This document shows, in pieces, positions 8,246-17,741 of a stretch of 64,000 nt of DNA. The stretch comes from Cohaesibacter sp. ES.047. Lineage in GTDB: Bacteria > Pseudomonadota > Alphaproteobacteria > Rhizobiales > Cohaesibacteraceae. Below the pieces are notes generated by a model. It made no database searches. It was not told where the DNA came from and saw only the letters and a program-made list of their open reading frames with translations. How positions within the stretch are numbered: position 1 is the first letter of the stretch; every line of letters begins with the position of its first letter. The position numbers were made by a program, and so were the translations under genes. The stretch covers positions 1,894,501 to 1,958,500 of the forward strand of contig NZ_LT907844.1 in assembly GCF_900215505.1 (NCBI RefSeq). Reading direction: 5' to 3'.

Positions 8246-8707
8246 TCAGGTTTCCTGCCAGCGGTTGAGCGCGGCGTCATCGGCATCGGTTGCGCTCACC
8301 CAGCCGCTATCACCCGAGGCAAGGCTCTCCTTCTTCCAGAAGGGGGCGCGGGTCTTGAGATAGTCCATGATGAATTCGGCAGCCTCGAACGCGACTTGGC
8401 GGTGGGATGATACCGTGACCACCAGAACGATGCGATCCCCCGGCAGGAGCGTTCCGTGCCGGTGAATGATGCAGCTGCCCTGAAGGGCAGGCCAGCGGGT
8501 TGCTGCTTCCCGTTCGATCCGTTCGAGTTCTGCCTGTGCCATGGCGGGATAATGCTCAAGGGTCATATCGGTGATGCGGGCGTCGCCGAGCATGTCCCTG
8601 ACCAGACCGGTGAATGTAACGACAGCGCCGATGGCATGGTTGCCAAGGGTCAGGGCATCAATCTCCGAGGCAATATCAAAATCCTCGGTTTGCAGCCGAA
8701 CGGTCAT
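8246..8707 (-). CDS. moaE: Molybdopterin synthase catalytic subunit
   Basis: MoaE with MoaD adds the two dithiolene sulfurs to precursor Z (cPMP) to form molybdopterin. The 153-residue protein has GAVVTFTGLVRD near the N terminus, the conserved MTLEHYPAMA stretch, RHGTLLPGD, VVTVSSHRQVAFEAAEFIMDYLK and the catalytic lysine region KTRAPFWKKE. It lies directly downstream of moaD, whose stop is 43 bases before this ATG. The cofactor made would serve enzymes such as MsrP (37867-38880). Confidence 0.96.
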   Translation of the reverse strand: MTVRLQTEDFDIASEIDALTLGNHAIGAVVTFTGLVRDMLGDARITDMTLEHYPAMAQAELERIEREAATRWPALQGSCIIHRHGTLLPGDRIVLVVTVSSHRQVAFEAAEFIMDYLKTRAPFWKKESLASGDSGWVSATDADDAALNRWQET

Positions 8708-8750
8708 ATTAGGCTCTTCTCATTCTTGGTTTCGATGTTGCCGGTGAGGA

Positions 8751-9002
8751 TCAGCCGCCGGTCATGGGCGGGAAAAAGGCGATTTCCTCTGCCTGACCAA
8801 TCTCATCATCCGGTTCGGCGTGGAATTGATCAAGGGCCACGCGGACGGTCTCCAGATCCTCAAAGGCGGCCTCATATTCCTCACCGCGCTGGCGCTGCCA
8901 GACGAGCAGGTCACGGACCTTGGTGACGGAGTCGGGCAGGGTGATCGTTTCTTCTTCTTTGCCGATCCGTTCGCGGATCCAGGCGAAATAGACGAGTTTC
9001 AT
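8751..9002 (-). CDS. moaD: Molybdopterin synthase sulfur carrier subunit
   Basis: An 83-residue beta-grasp (ubiquitin-like) protein: it starts MKLVYFAWIRERIG, has a central helix and ends in FFPPMTGG. The C-terminal Gly-Gly is the residue pair that is adenylated and thiocarboxylated before sulfur transfer to cPMP. It sits between pgsA and moaE on the same strand, the usual rhizobial order. Confidence 0.96.
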   Translation of the reverse strand: MKLVYFAWIRERIGKEEETITLPDSVTKVRDLLVWQRQRGEEYEAAFEDLETVRVALDQFHAEPDDEIGQAEEIAFFPPMTGG

Positions 9003-9145
9003 GTTCGCCCCTTTATTGCTGTTTTCGTGAAATCCTTGCGAGAAGGACCTGAAGGCCCCATGAACCGGTAGTATGCGCGATTGATCGGCCCTCTCACAAG
9101 GGCAGGCTTTTCATCTTGGGGACGAGCGGCCCTATTGCCGCCGGA

Positions 9146-9721
9146 TCAATCGTCGAGCAAGTATTGCATGCCGGCCCGGAAATAGTCGTATCCGGTATAG
9201 AGCGTGAGGAGGGCGGAAAGCCACAGGAGCGTCAGCCCGATCTCGCTGTTGTAAGGTAGAACCTTGTCACCGGCAGGTCCGGCAAGCAGGAAGCCCAAGG
9301 CAACCAACTGGGCGGTTGTTTTCCACTTGGCAAGCCGGGTCACCGGTACGCTGACCTGAAGGTCGGCAAGAAATTCGCGCAAGCCCGAGACGAGGATCTC
9401 GCGACACAGGATGATCACGCCAGACCAGATGTGCCAGCCGTAGAGCGTGCCATCCATCGCCAGCATGAGAATACAGACCGAGACGAGCAACTTGTCCGCG
9501 ATCGGATCAAGCATGCGCCCCAAGGCTGATTGAAGATCCCAGCGGCGAGCCAGATAGCCATCGAAAAAATCAGTAATGGCCGCAACCACAAAGATGCCCA
9601 GTGCCGTCCACCGCGTCCAGTCGAGCGTGGGCCAGAGCATGAAGAACACCACGCCGGGTACGGCAAGGATGCGTGCAAAAGTCAGCAGATTGGGCAGGCT
9701 GAATGTTTTGGCAGCATTCAT
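9146..9721 (-). CDS. pgsA: CDP-diacylglycerol-glycerol-3-phosphate 3-phosphatidyltransferase
   Basis: Makes phosphatidylglycerol phosphate, the first committed step to phosphatidylglycerol and cardiolipin, in the inner membrane. The 191-residue form starting at 9721 begins MNAAKTFSLPNLLTFARI, as in PgsA proteins, and has AAGGAACCG upstream; the longer ORF to 9799 overlaps sequence without family similarity. The CDP-alcohol phosphotransferase motif D-G-x2-A-R-x8-G-x3-D-x3-D is complete at about 53-79 (DGYLARRWD... ending LDPIADK). Several membrane helices are evident. It lies between uvrC and moaD on the same strand. Confidence 0.96.
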   Translation of the reverse strand: MNAAKTFSLPNLLTFARILAVPGVVFFMLWPTLDWTRWTALGIFVVAAITDFFDGYLARRWDLQSALGRMLDPIADKLLVSVCILMLAMDGTLYGWHIWSGVIILCREILVSGLREFLADLQVSVPVTRLAKWKTTAQLVALGFLLAGPAGDKVLPYNSEIGLTLLWLSALLTLYTGYDYFRAGMQYLLDD

Positions 9722-9823
9722 GAATTCGGTTCCTTGCAGAGGGCGGTCGGTTTCTCGGTCCCGGCCTTCTTCAAAGCATGACTGGCTGGTTGGCGTCAAT
9801 GCGGCATAACACTTTGAAGCGTG

Positions 9824-11758
9824 TCAGTGGTTATCTTCGTGAAAATAAGCGTGGATGGCTTGCGCCATGTGTTCGGATATGCCTTCGACGGCTAGAAGGT
9901 CGGCAAGTGCAGCGCCGCGCACAGCCTTGGCCGTTCCAAAATGGTGCAGCAGGGCGCGCTTTCTTGCCGGACCGATGCCGGGGATATCCTCAAGGCCGGT
10001 CTGGGCAATCTGTTTGGAGCGCCGGGCGCGATGGGTGCCAATGGCGAACCGGTGGGCTTCATCGCGGAGCCGCTGAATGAAATAAAGAACGGGATCGCGT
10101 AAGGGTAACATGAAATTATCGCGTCCGGGCATGAAAAAGTTTTCCCGGCCTGCGTCGCGGTCTGGTCCCTTGGCCACACCAACCACCGGGAGATCGTGGA
10201 CGCTAAGTTCGGCGAGGATTTCCAGCACGGCGTTGAGCTGGCCGCGCCCGCCGTCGATGAGCAACAAATCCGGCCAGGCGGGGTCCCCCTTATGACCTTC
10301 GTCTTCACCTGATTGTGCCGTTTCGGGGCGCGGGCCGTTTTCCTTCAAAAGGCGCGAGAACCGACGCTGGAGTACTTCGCGCATCATGCCATAATCATCG
10401 CCGGGTGTGATGTCTTCTGACTTGATGTTGAATTTGCGGTACTGGTTCTTCATGAAGCCTTCGGGACCGGCGACAATCATGCCGCCGACGGCGTTGGTGC
10501 CCTGAATGTGGCTGTTGTCATAGACTTCGACCCGACCGGGTGCTGATGGCAGCCCAAAGACCTCGGCCACGCCTTCGAGGAGACGGGTCTGGCTTGAGGT
10601 TTCCGCCAATCGCCGCCCCAGTGCCTCGCGGGCATTTGCGTGGGCATGATCAACGAGATCCTTTTTCTCGCCCCGCATTGGATGGCTGACCGTTACCTTG
10701 TGTTCGGACTTGCTGGTGAGAGCTTCTGCGACCAGGTCCTGCTCCTCGACCTTATGGGAGAGCAGCACAAGGCGCGGGCAGGGCTTGTTGTCGTAGAACT
10801 GGGCGAGGAAGGCACCGAGCACCTCCTCTTCGGTCTGGGTCTTGTCGGCCTTGGGAAAATAGGCGCGGTTGCCCCAGTTCTGGCCGGTGCGAAAGAAGAA
10901 CACCTGAATGCAGGTCTGGCCACCGTCCTGATAGCAGGCAAAGACATCCGCTTCTTCGGTGTTTTGCGGATTGATGCCCTGATGGGACTGGATGTGACTA
11001 AGGGCGGCGAGCCGGTCGCGGTAGATGGCGGCGGTTTCAAAATCGAGATCCTCGGACGCCTTCTGCATGTGTTCGGACATTTCTTTGCGCACGGTCTGGC
11101 TTTTGCCCGTGAGAAACTGATGCGCCTCGCGCACGAGATGGCTGTAGCCTTCGGTCGAGATTTCGCCGGTGCAGGGGGCCGCGCAGCGCTTGATTTGATG
11201 AAGAAGGCAGGGACGGGTGCGGCTTTCGTAGACGGAATCGGTGCACGTGCGCAAAAGGAAAGCCTTTTGCAGTGCGTTGATGGTGTTGTTCACCGCGCCA
11301 GCCGAGGCGAAGGGGCCGTAGTATTTGCCTTTGCGTTTGCGTGCGCCCCGGTGCTTGGCAATCTGTGGCGCTTCATGGTCCTCGCCGATGAGAATATAGG
11401 GAAAGCTCTTGTCGTCGCGCAGCAACACGTTGAAGCGAGGGCGCAGCCTCTTGATGAGGTTCGCTTCCAGCAACAGGGCTTCGGTCTCGGTGTTGGTGGT
11501 CACGAACTCCATGCTGGCCGTCAGCTGGATCATCCGCAGGATGCGGTTGGTCTGATTGCCATGGCGGGCATAGTTGGAGACACGCTTTTTCAGATTGCGC
11601 GCCTTGCCGACATAGAGCACGTCACCGTTCGCATTGAACATGCGATAGACGCCGGGGCTATTCGGCAGCCGCCGCACGAAATCGCCTATGACATCAAAGC
11701 CCGTCCGGGGTTTGGAGGGTTGGTCATTGTCTGACGGGGTATCTGATTCTTCTGTCAT
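9824..11758 (-). CDS. uvrC: Excinuclease ABC subunit C
   Basis: UvrC makes both incisions at damage loaded by UvrA and UvrB. The 644-residue protein has the N-terminal GIY-YIG nuclease domain (PGVYRMF ... [14 protein letters not shown] at about 34-60), the Cys-rich region ([19 protein letters not shown]), a UVR motif ([17 protein letters not shown]), the RNase H-like nuclease domain with [18 protein letters not shown] and [13 protein letters not shown], and two helix-hairpin-helix motifs at the end ([16 protein letters not shown]). Length is normal. pgsA follows on the same strand. uvrB is at 20781-23468. Confidence 0.98.
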   Translation of the reverse strand: MTEESDTPSDNDQPSKPRTGFDVIGDFVRRLPNSPGVYRMFNANGDVLYVGKARNLKKRVSNYARHGNQTNRILRMIQLTASMEFVTTNTETEALLLEANLIKRLRPRFNVLLRDDKSFPYILIGEDHEAPQIAKHRGARKRKGKYYGPFASAGAVNNTINALQKAFLLRTCTDSVYESRTRPCLLHQIKRCAAPCTGEISTEGYSHLVREAHQFLTGKSQTVRKEMSEHMQKASEDLDFETAAIYRDRLAALSHIQSHQGINPQNTEEADVFACYQDGGQTCIQVFFFRTGQNWGNRAYFPKADKTQTEEEVLGAFLAQFYDNKPCPRLVLLSHKVEEQDLVAEALTSKSEHKVTVSHPMRGEKKDLVDHAHANAREALGRRLAETSSQTRLLEGVAEVFGLPSAPGRVEVYDNSHIQGTNAVGGMIVAGPEGFMKNQYRKFNIKSEDITPGDDYGMMREVLQRRFSRLLKENGPRPETAQSGEDEGHKGDPAWPDLLLIDGGRGQLNAVLEILAELSVHDLPVVGVAKGPDRDAGRENFFMPGRDNFMLPLRDPVLYFIQRLRDEAHRFAIGTHRARRSKQIAQTGLEDIPGIGPARKRALLHHFGTAKAVRGAALADLLAVEGISEHMAQAIHAYFHEDNH

Positions 11759-11850
11759 GGCGCGAGAATAGCTGGTGGAGCGTGACGCGCAAAGCCCTGT
11801 TGTCGGGCTTTGCCTTGAGACTCATGTGATCCTGAAGGCGAAGGCAGATT

Positions 11851-12825
11851 CTAGAAAAGATGCGGAGGTTTGGGCGTACCGTATTTGAACACAAACGCGA
11901 TGTAGCAGCCATATGCGATCAACATGCCAACCCCGCGGATGCGCGTGATTGGCATGCGCAACAGCGCGATGGGGAGCATCAGAGCCGACGCCGCCAGCAT
12001 GATCCAGAAGTCAAAGTGAATGATCTGCTGGGGAACCTCAATCGGAATGATGGTCGCGGTGACACCCATGATGGCAAGTATATTGAAGATGTTGGAGCCG
12101 ACCACGTTGCCGATCGCCACCGCAGACTGGTTCCGAATGGCGGCAACAAGGGTGGTGACCAGTTCGGGCAGGGAGGTGCCCAGCGCGACGACCGTCAGGC
12201 CGATGGCTGCGTCTGAAACACCCCAGTTGCGCGCGATGAGTGTCGCCCCTTCAACGGCCAGATTGCCGCCAATGGGCAGGCCGATAATGCCGATAACCGT
12301 AAATGCGACTGCGAGCCAGAGATTGGAGGGGGCTTCCTCCAGCATGTCTTCGTCGAGCAGGTCATTGGCTTCATTCTTCTGCTGGCGCGAGGTCCATACC
12401 GTCCAGCTGAGAAAGAAACCAAGAAGCGCAAGAAAGATGATGCCAGCCCGGAAATCAAGCAAACCATCCCAAGACAAGGCCACCAGGATGACCGAGACGG
12501 CAAGCATGAAGGCCGTGCTGGATCGTACGCCGCTTTCGTTGCATTGCGTGACCCGGATGAGCGCAGGAAGGCCCAGGACCAGCAAAATATTGGTGATGTT
12601 GGAGCCGACGATGTTGCCGATCGAAATGCCCGGCGCATTGCTGAATGCAGCGTCCAGCGAGATGATCAGTTCCGGCGCGGACGTGCCGAACGAAACAATG
12701 GTCAGACCGATAATGAGAGGGGGAATCCCGAGACGCGTGGCGAGCGCGATGGAGCCGCGCACGAGAAGGTCTCCTGCCACGAGCAGAAGGACAAGACCTC
12801 CACTGAGGTACAAATACATCAACAT
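11851..12825 (-). CDS. Calcium/sodium antiporter (CaCA family, YrbG-like)
   Basis: A 324-residue inner-membrane antiporter with about ten helices and the two inverted alpha repeats of the CaCA family: FGTSAPELIISLDAAF ... GNIVGSNITNILLVLG in the N-terminal half and LGTSLPELVTTLVAAI ... GNVVGSNIFNILAIMG in the C-terminal half. The acidic residues in both GTS-PEL motifs, needed for cation binding, are present. An acidic cytoplasmic loop (DLLDEDMLEEAP) separates the halves. E. coli YrbG is dispensable and its ion specificity is not settled, so calcium is a family inference. Confidence 0.94.
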   Translation of the reverse strand: MLMYLYLSGGLVLLLVAGDLLVRGSIALATRLGIPPLIIGLTIVSFGTSAPELIISLDAAFSNAPGISIGNIVGSNITNILLVLGLPALIRVTQCNESGVRSSTAFMLAVSVILVALSWDGLLDFRAGIIFLALLGFFLSWTVWTSRQQKNEANDLLDEDMLEEAPSNLWLAVAFTVIGIIGLPIGGNLAVEGATLIARNWGVSDAAIGLTVVALGTSLPELVTTLVAAIRNQSAVAIGNVVGSNIFNILAIMGVTATIIPIEVPQQIIHFDFWIMLAASALMLPIALLRMPITRIRGVGMLIAYGCYIAFVFKYGTPKPPHLF

Positions 12826-12989
12826 AGATCGGCAGAGGTCCGTTACGGTTTTTTATGAGTTATTGCGCGGGTCGAACGCACTCGATGATCGTTGCTAAGA
12901 GATATAGGCAGGCGGAATTGTCTTTTAAACCCTCGGGGTGTCAGTAAGTTGGATATTATCAAAACTGGCATGCTGCGTGCTCGGGGAAT

Positions 12990-13062
12990 GCCCAAATGGG
13001 AACGGCGCACGGCATCGGAAATGCATGCGCCGCTTTGGCATCTGGGCGATCGAATGTTTTTT
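12990..13062 (+). other. Structured GC-rich element ending in a T run
   Basis: CGGCGCA (13003-13009) pairs with TGCGCCG (13026-13032), with an inner GCAT/ATGC pair and an outer GCCCA/TGGGC pair; T7 follows at about 13056. This could end an unseen plus-strand transcript from 12830 on, but no promoter or ORF is clear there. The 245-base gap 12826-13070 holds nothing else I can name. Confidence 0.3.
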
Positions 13063-13070
13063 TGGGTTGG

Positions 13071-13481
13071 CTAGCGAACGGAACTGCAGTAAGCGCCGTG
13101 AACCTTCCACGGATCGCGGCCGGAAACACAGGCTTCGACGGCATAGCTGAAGCCATAGCCAGCAAAGCCAGCTTTGGCTTCGATGAGATAGTAAATGGTC
13201 TTGCTGTGTCCGCGCTTGGTGTAGCCTGTGGCGCGGCAATATCGCTTGGCGTAAAGGCTCGGTCCGTGCTCGCTGAGTTTGGACTGGCGGACACGCTCGA
13301 TGCGATTGACCGGATCGCCGGATTTCACCACATTGTATTCGGCGGTCGTGATCGTCCGGTTCACACGGGACAGAACGCCTGCGCTGTCGCAATCGGGCAA
13401 AGCGGAGGCTTGGGCGAAGGTTGAAAACAGGCTGGTGGAGAGCAGTACAGCGCTCACAGCCACAAAATGTGGTAATCTCAT
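13071..13481 (-). CDS. Hypothetical secreted protein
   Basis: 136 residues from the ATG at 13481. A clear signal peptide (MRLPHFVAVSAVLLSTSLFSTFAQA) precedes a mature part of about 110 residues with four Cys (DCDS, RYCRA, EACVS, AYCSS), suggesting two disulfides in the periplasm. The segment KRGHSKTIYYLIEAKAGFAGYGF and the end WKVHGAYCSSVR are distinctive. I do not recognise the family, and the neighbours give no functional hint. The upstream in-frame extension to 13529 would spoil the signal peptide. Confidence 0.72.
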   Translation of the reverse strand: MRLPHFVAVSAVLLSTSLFSTFAQASALPDCDSAGVLSRVNRTITTAEYNVVKSGDPVNRIERVRQSKLSEHGPSLYAKRYCRATGYTKRGHSKTIYYLIEAKAGFAGYGFSYAVEACVSGRDPWKVHGAYCSSVR

Positions 13482-13702
13482 GCAGACACACCCCAATGAA
13501 TATAAAGACGTTATGCTTTGCAACTTCACCTTTCACAGCGCCGGGGTCAAGCGGCAAAGCGCAGAAACCTGTGTGTTGCTAAATGTGTCTGTTCGATTGT
13601 GACTGCTGTCTGTCCGACTGTGCGTTTCCGCATCATCCCGGACGGATTTGCTAACGAGGGTAAGGGGATGCATTCGGGCCTGGCGGGCCTGGCAAGCATG
13701 GA

Positions 13703-14560
13703 TCAGGCGGGCGGGCAAATCCACTCGAGATAAGACCGATGGGCGGTCTCTCCCAACGTGCGGGCGAGGAAAGGCAATAATTGTTCCAGTTCGTCATGCA
13801 GCGTGTAAGGCGGGTTGATGATGAACAGTCCCGTTCCATTGAGGCGTTTGGCGGTGTCGAGCTTCTGAATGACAAGCTCGGCTCTGAGGCTGTTGGCGAT
13901 GCCTGCCTCTTGCAACGCCTCTGCCGCGCGGTCGACGGTGCGCCGGGCCTTGATGGGATACCACAGACAATAGATGCCTGTTGACCAGCGCTTGTATCCC
14001 TTCAGGAACTCCGCGATCAGCCGTTCATACTCGTTCTCTTGCTCATAGGGCGGGTCGATCAGCACGACACCGCGGCGTTCCTTGGGGGGCAGATCGGACC
14101 GCAAGGCCACCCAACCATCATCCTGCCGGACATGCAGTCGCCGGTCACGGCCGCAATGGATGGCAAGCTCATCGGCGTCATCGGGGTGTTTTTCGATGAA
14201 AAAAGCCCGGTCCTGCGGTCGGCTCATCATGGCGATCAGTTTGGGCGAGCCGGGGTAGGTGGTGATGTGCCCATCTGGATTGAGCTGGTCTATGAGATCG
14301 AAATAAGGGTCGCAAATCTCTTTGAGGACGGGTGGGAGGCCCTTGTCCCGTTCAGCCATGAGGCGCGCTATGCCCTGCTGCCATTCTCCGGTTTTTTGCG
14401 CTTGATCACCCGAGATATCGTAAAGACCAGTGCCCGCATGGCTGTCGAGGCAGAAGAAGGGCTTATCCTTTTTGCCCAGATGTATGAGGATGCGCGTCAG
14501 GACGATATGCTTGAGGCAGTCGGCAAAATTTCCGGCGTGATAGATATGGCGGTAGTTCAT
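13703..14560 (-). CDS. rlmJ: 23S rRNA (adenine(2030)-N(6))-methyltransferase
   Basis: RlmJ methylates A2030 of 23S rRNA. The 285-residue product starts MNYRHIYHAGNFADCLKHIVL, the exact family opening, which fixes the start at 14560 rather than the longer ORF. It continues with LDSHAGTGLYD (SAM binding) and the N6-adenine methyltransferase catalytic motif DPPYE in VVLIDPPYEQENEYERL. C-terminal LNGTGLFIINPPYTL is also typical. Length matches the family. It stands alone on the minus strand. Confidence 0.96.
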   Translation of the reverse strand: MNYRHIYHAGNFADCLKHIVLTRILIHLGKKDKPFFCLDSHAGTGLYDISGDQAQKTGEWQQGIARLMAERDKGLPPVLKEICDPYFDLIDQLNPDGHITTYPGSPKLIAMMSRPQDRAFFIEKHPDDADELAIHCGRDRRLHVRQDDGWVALRSDLPPKERRGVVLIDPPYEQENEYERLIAEFLKGYKRWSTGIYCLWYPIKARRTVDRAAEALQEAGIANSLRAELVIQKLDTAKRLNGTGLFIINPPYTLHDELEQLLPFLARTLGETAHRSYLEWICPPA

Positions 14561-14700
14561 GGAAGCGAAACAGCCTTGAAGCATGGGGTGAAACGGGCAG
14601 CATGGGGTCAAACGGGCAGGCGAAAGCTTGGCGCGGTATGACCGAGCCTGTTCGATCTGTCAATCAGGATGCCGTTTGAAGCCGGGCTTTGGCATTGTCC

Positions 14701-15405
14701 CTATTGCTTTGCGTCGTCGCTTTTGCTCTCGCTGGGCGTCTCGTCTTCTGCTGTCTCATCCCCGTCATCGACAAGTCCGGACGCTTCACCCTTCTCGACC
14801 TCTTCGACAATGGGGTAGATGATCAGATCCTTGCCGTCCATATTCTCCTCGCAATCACCGCTGAGGCCGATCTGGGCAATGTGAAAGCGGCCCTTCTCCC
14901 AAGCGAAGATGCTGAACTGGCGGCAACTGCTGGCGGTGCCCTTCTTGGGAACTTCTGACCGCAGAAGCTTGTTCTTCTCGTCCCATGTGGGCTTTTGCAG
15001 CAGGCTCGTGGCGTACCAGCCAAGTTTGGTATCCAGTTGGGGAAAGGACAGTAGGTTGGCCCATTCGTTGCGCCCATCCTCAACCTGATAGAGCCGGAAG
15101 CTGTCACCGGACAGGCTGGAGGAGCAGATGAAGCCGTAGAGCGTCTGAACCCCCAGTGAGATTACGATAGCTCGGTCTTTCAATTCATCATCATCGATGT
15201 CGGCAAGCCAGCAGCCCATCGTTGCGCGGTGATTGTCGATCAGGCGCTGCGGCACTTCGACCGCCTGCACCCTGAGTGTACTCAAGAAAAGAGCCAGAGC
15301 AGCAAGCAGCCAAAGGCCAAATGTCAGGCCGGTGTTGCGCGCAAGGTGGTTGCTCGAAGCGATTGCAGTTGCCTTGTCAGAGTTTGAAATTGATAGGCGG
15401 CGCAT
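14701..15405 (-). CDS. Hypothetical exported protein
   Basis: 234 residues from the ATG at 15405, which has GGGAG 9 bases upstream. A hydrophobic segment (TGLTFGLWLLAALALFLSTLRVQA) near residues 26-49 is a signal peptide or anchor. The exported domain begins VEVPQRLIDNHRATMGCWLAD and has four Cys (GCW, FICSS, SSCRQ, GDCEE); the last 30 residues are strongly acidic (EEVEKGE ... DDGDETAEDETPSESKSDD). There is a faint likeness to exported DUF1176-type proteins, too weak for a call. Function unknown. Confidence 0.7.
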   Translation of the reverse strand: MRRLSISNSDKATAIASSNHLARNTGLTFGLWLLAALALFLSTLRVQAVEVPQRLIDNHRATMGCWLADIDDDELKDRAIVISLGVQTLYGFICSSSLSGDSFRLYQVEDGRNEWANLLSFPQLDTKLGWYATSLLQKPTWDEKNKLLRSEVPKKGTASSCRQFSIFAWEKGRFHIAQIGLSGDCEENMDGKDLIIYPIVEEVEKGEASGLVDDGDETAEDETPSESKSDDAKQ

Positions 15406-15683
15406 TGCCAACACTCCCGGATGTTCCGATATGTGAAAAGAGAATAGCTGACTCGGTGTTGGAAGGACAGTTCCACGACTTGATATTTTGGACGAGCCTG
15501 ATGTCGATAATTAGAAGATTGATCCACAATCGGCATAAGGGCAACAGTCCGATTGTCGCGTCTGAAACTGGCTTGTCCATTGTTTTCATTTGCAGTGAAG
15601 TGCGTTAAGCAAAGCTGAGTGCGCTGATCGACAGTTGCTTGGTGACCGGCGTTGTTCCATTCCAGTTTGAGCAGGATATCAGA

Positions 15684-16319
15684 ATGAAAGTTGCAATCAT
15701 CCCCGTAACACCCTTTCAGCAGAATTGCACGCTGATCTGGGACGAGGAAACCGGCAAGGGCGTCGTGGTTGATCCGGGCGGAGATGTCGAGCAGATTCTG
15801 AAAGTGCTCGACCATGAGAAAATCGATGTTGAGCGGATCCTTATCACCCATGGCCATATCGATCATGTCGGCGGCGCGGCGGAATTGCGCGATGCGCTGG
15901 ATGTGGAGGTCGAAGGCCCGCACGAGGCGGATCGGATGTTGATGGAGCGGGTGGCCGATCAGGCGATCCAGTTCGGGGTGCCTGCTGCCAAGCCGGTCGA
16001 GCCAGACCGCTGGCTGGTCGAGGGCGACACCGTCGACATTGCCGGTATGACCTTTGATGTGTTGCATTGTCCGGGTCATGCGCCGGGGCATGTGGTCTTC
16101 TACAATGCCGATGCGCAGTTTGCCATTATGGGGGACGTCCTGTTTAACGGCTCGGTTGGACGGACCGATCTGCCAGGTGGGGATCATGCGACCCTGCTTG
16201 CCTCGATCCGGGACAAGATCCTGCCGCTCGGGGATGATGTCGCCTTCATTTGCGGGCACGGGAATCACTCCACCATTGGCGAAGAGCGCCGGAACAATCC
16301 CTTTCTTCAGGATCTCTGA
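15684..16319 (+). CDS. MBL-fold metallohydrolase, glyoxalase II-like
   Basis: 211 residues of the small (YcbL-type) glyoxalase II-like branch of the metallo-beta-lactamase fold. The opening MKVAIIPVTPFQQNCTLIW is typical and fixes the start. Metal ligands are in THGHIDHVGG (HxHxDH), HCPGHAPGHVVFY, and MGDVLFNGSVGRTDLPGGD, with the final His in FICGHGNHSTIGEE. Two metal ions, usually zinc or iron, are expected. Substrate may be S-lactoylglutathione or another thioester; the sequence does not decide. DUF2164 and DUF1402 genes follow on the same strand. Confidence 0.92.
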   Translation: MKVAIIPVTPFQQNCTLIWDEETGKGVVVDPGGDVEQILKVLDHEKIDVERILITHGHIDHVGGAAELRDALDVEVEGPHEADRMLMERVADQAIQFGVPAAKPVEPDRWLVEGDTVDIAGMTFDVLHCPGHAPGHVVFYNADAQFAIMGDVLFNGSVGRTDLPGGDHATLLASIRDKILPLGDDVAFICGHGNHSTIGEERRNNPFLQDL

Positions 16320-16361
16320 GGCAGCCGTGTCTGTTTCACAAAAAATTGAATAGGGGATGAG

Positions 16362-16613
16362 ATGGCTGGAATAGAGTTCACGCACGATGAGAAGACGCAT
16401 CTATCGCAGATGCTTCAGGCGTATTTCGGCAAGGAACTCGATCAGGATCTTGGGCGTTTTGAAGCAGAGTTCCTGCTTGATCATCTGGCGAGGACGCTGG
16501 GGCCGGTGTTCTACAACAAGGGCCTTCTGGACGCGCGTGCCTTGCTGGATAAACAAATGGATGAGTTCACGGATGCGCTTTATGCCATGGAAATGCCGCT
16601 TGACGGCGCGTGA
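16362..16613 (+). CDS. DUF2164 family protein
   Basis: 83 residues with the family core: an initial I-x-F-T-x-D/E-E-K segment, LQAYFGKELDQDLGRFEAEFLLDHLARTLGPVFYNKGLLDA near 18-58. The central block LGRFEAEFLLD ... GPxFYNxGL defines the family. Function is not known. The ATG is preceded by GGGGATGAG. It lies 42 bases after the MBL hydrolase gene and 126 bases before the DUF1402 gene. Confidence 0.9.
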   Translation: MAGIEFTHDEKTHLSQMLQAYFGKELDQDLGRFEAEFLLDHLARTLGPVFYNKGLLDARALLDKQMDEFTDALYAMEMPLDGA

Positions 16614-16739
16614 CGCATTCAGGACTTCTGCAACGGTTTGGCAAAAAGCAAGAATAGACTTGCTCCGCCATTGCGATTAATAATGACTATTCTGGTTTCC
16701 TTTATTTCGACCAGTTGGAAAGCCCGTGGGGGGGACGTC

Positions 16740-17729
16740 GTGAAGTTTGGACTTGTTTTCGGATTGATGTTGCTTGTTGCAGCCCCCGTTCTGGAGATGG
16801 AACGGGCAGAAGCAAAAGGCGTTTATACCGTTCCCGAGGGGAACCGCTTCAAGACACAGCCCAAGATCCCCCGATCATCGTTTCTTAGGACCCGGTCCAG
16901 CAAATCGAGCTTCGAGAAGAAATACGAGAAGGTGCGCGAATTGCTCGCGACAGATCGTAAGCTCTTGGCCAAAATCAAGAAGGTTGCCAAGAAATACGAT
17001 ATCGATCCGATCCACATGGTCGGGGCGTTGGTGGGGGAGCACACCTACAACATCGATGTCTATGACCACCTTCAGACCTATTATGCCAAGGCCGCGATGT
17101 ATACCGGCAGCCGCTTCCGCTTCGAATATGAAGGGGAAAGCATCGAGGAGTTTTTGGAGCGACCACAGTTCGAAGACTGTAAGGATATCAAGGAATCCTA
17201 TGATCTCTGGGGCTGTCGACAGGCCGTCTGGAAAAAGGAATTCATGGGCAAGACGGTCGATGAAAAGGCTTTTCCGAAAGATCGCTTCAGCAAGGTCTTC
17301 TTCCAGCCTTTTTACAGTGGCCAGACCTTTGGACTTGGACAGATCAATCCGCTCACCGCGTTGAAGCTCTCCGATCTGGTGCACAAGAAATCCGGCTATC
17401 GCAAGCTCGACGAAAATGACGCCGCCGAGGTGTACAAGGCCATCATGGAGCCGGACATTTCGCTTGCCTTCATGGCAGCGTTGATCCGCAAATCGATTGA
17501 TGAGTATCGCGATGTCGCGGGGATGGATATCTCGAAAAATCCCGGCATCACGGCGACGCTCTACAATGTTGGAAGTCCGCAGGAACGGGCGCATGCCTTG
17601 CGCCGAAAAATAAAGCAGTCAGGCAAGCGGATCTGGCCGCGTGAAAATTATTATGGATGGCTGGTCAATGACAAGGTTGAAGACCTAAGAGCTTTGATCA
17701 GCGGCAAGAGCGCCAAGAAAAAGGACTAA
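16740..17729 (+). CDS. DUF1402 family periplasmic protein, lytic-transglycosylase-like
   Basis: I prefer the GTG at 16740, preceded by a G-rich site, because it yields a clean signal peptide (MKFGLVFGLMLLVAAPVLEMERAEA); the ORF extends upstream to 16638 with less convincing sequence. The mature protein, about 300 residues, has IDPIHMVGALVGEHTYNIDVYDHLQTYYAKA and FGLGQINPLTALKLSD, the latter like the GxxQI/N-P core of lysozyme-like transglycosylases; the Glu of VGEHT may act as the catalytic acid. DUF1402 is mainly found in rhizobial-type bacteria. The enzymatic role is inferred. It ends 12 bases from the convergent RlpA-like gene. Confidence 0.85.
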   Translation: MKFGLVFGLMLLVAAPVLEMERAEAKGVYTVPEGNRFKTQPKIPRSSFLRTRSSKSSFEKKYEKVRELLATDRKLLAKIKKVAKKYDIDPIHMVGALVGEHTYNIDVYDHLQTYYAKAAMYTGSRFRFEYEGESIEEFLERPQFEDCKDIKESYDLWGCRQAVWKKEFMGKTVDEKAFPKDRFSKVFFQPFYSGQTFGLGQINPLTALKLSDLVHKKSGYRKLDENDAAEVYKAIMEPDISLAFMAALIRKSIDEYRDVAGMDISKNPGITATLYNVGSPQERAHALRRKIKQSGKRIWPRENYYGWLVNDKVEDLRALISGKSAKKKD

Positions 17730-17741
17730 TGCCCAGCGGCT

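Noticed and set aside
10640-11734. A 364-codon open frame antisense to uvrC
   Set aside because: Antisense shadow; uvrC is complete on the other strand with all motifs.
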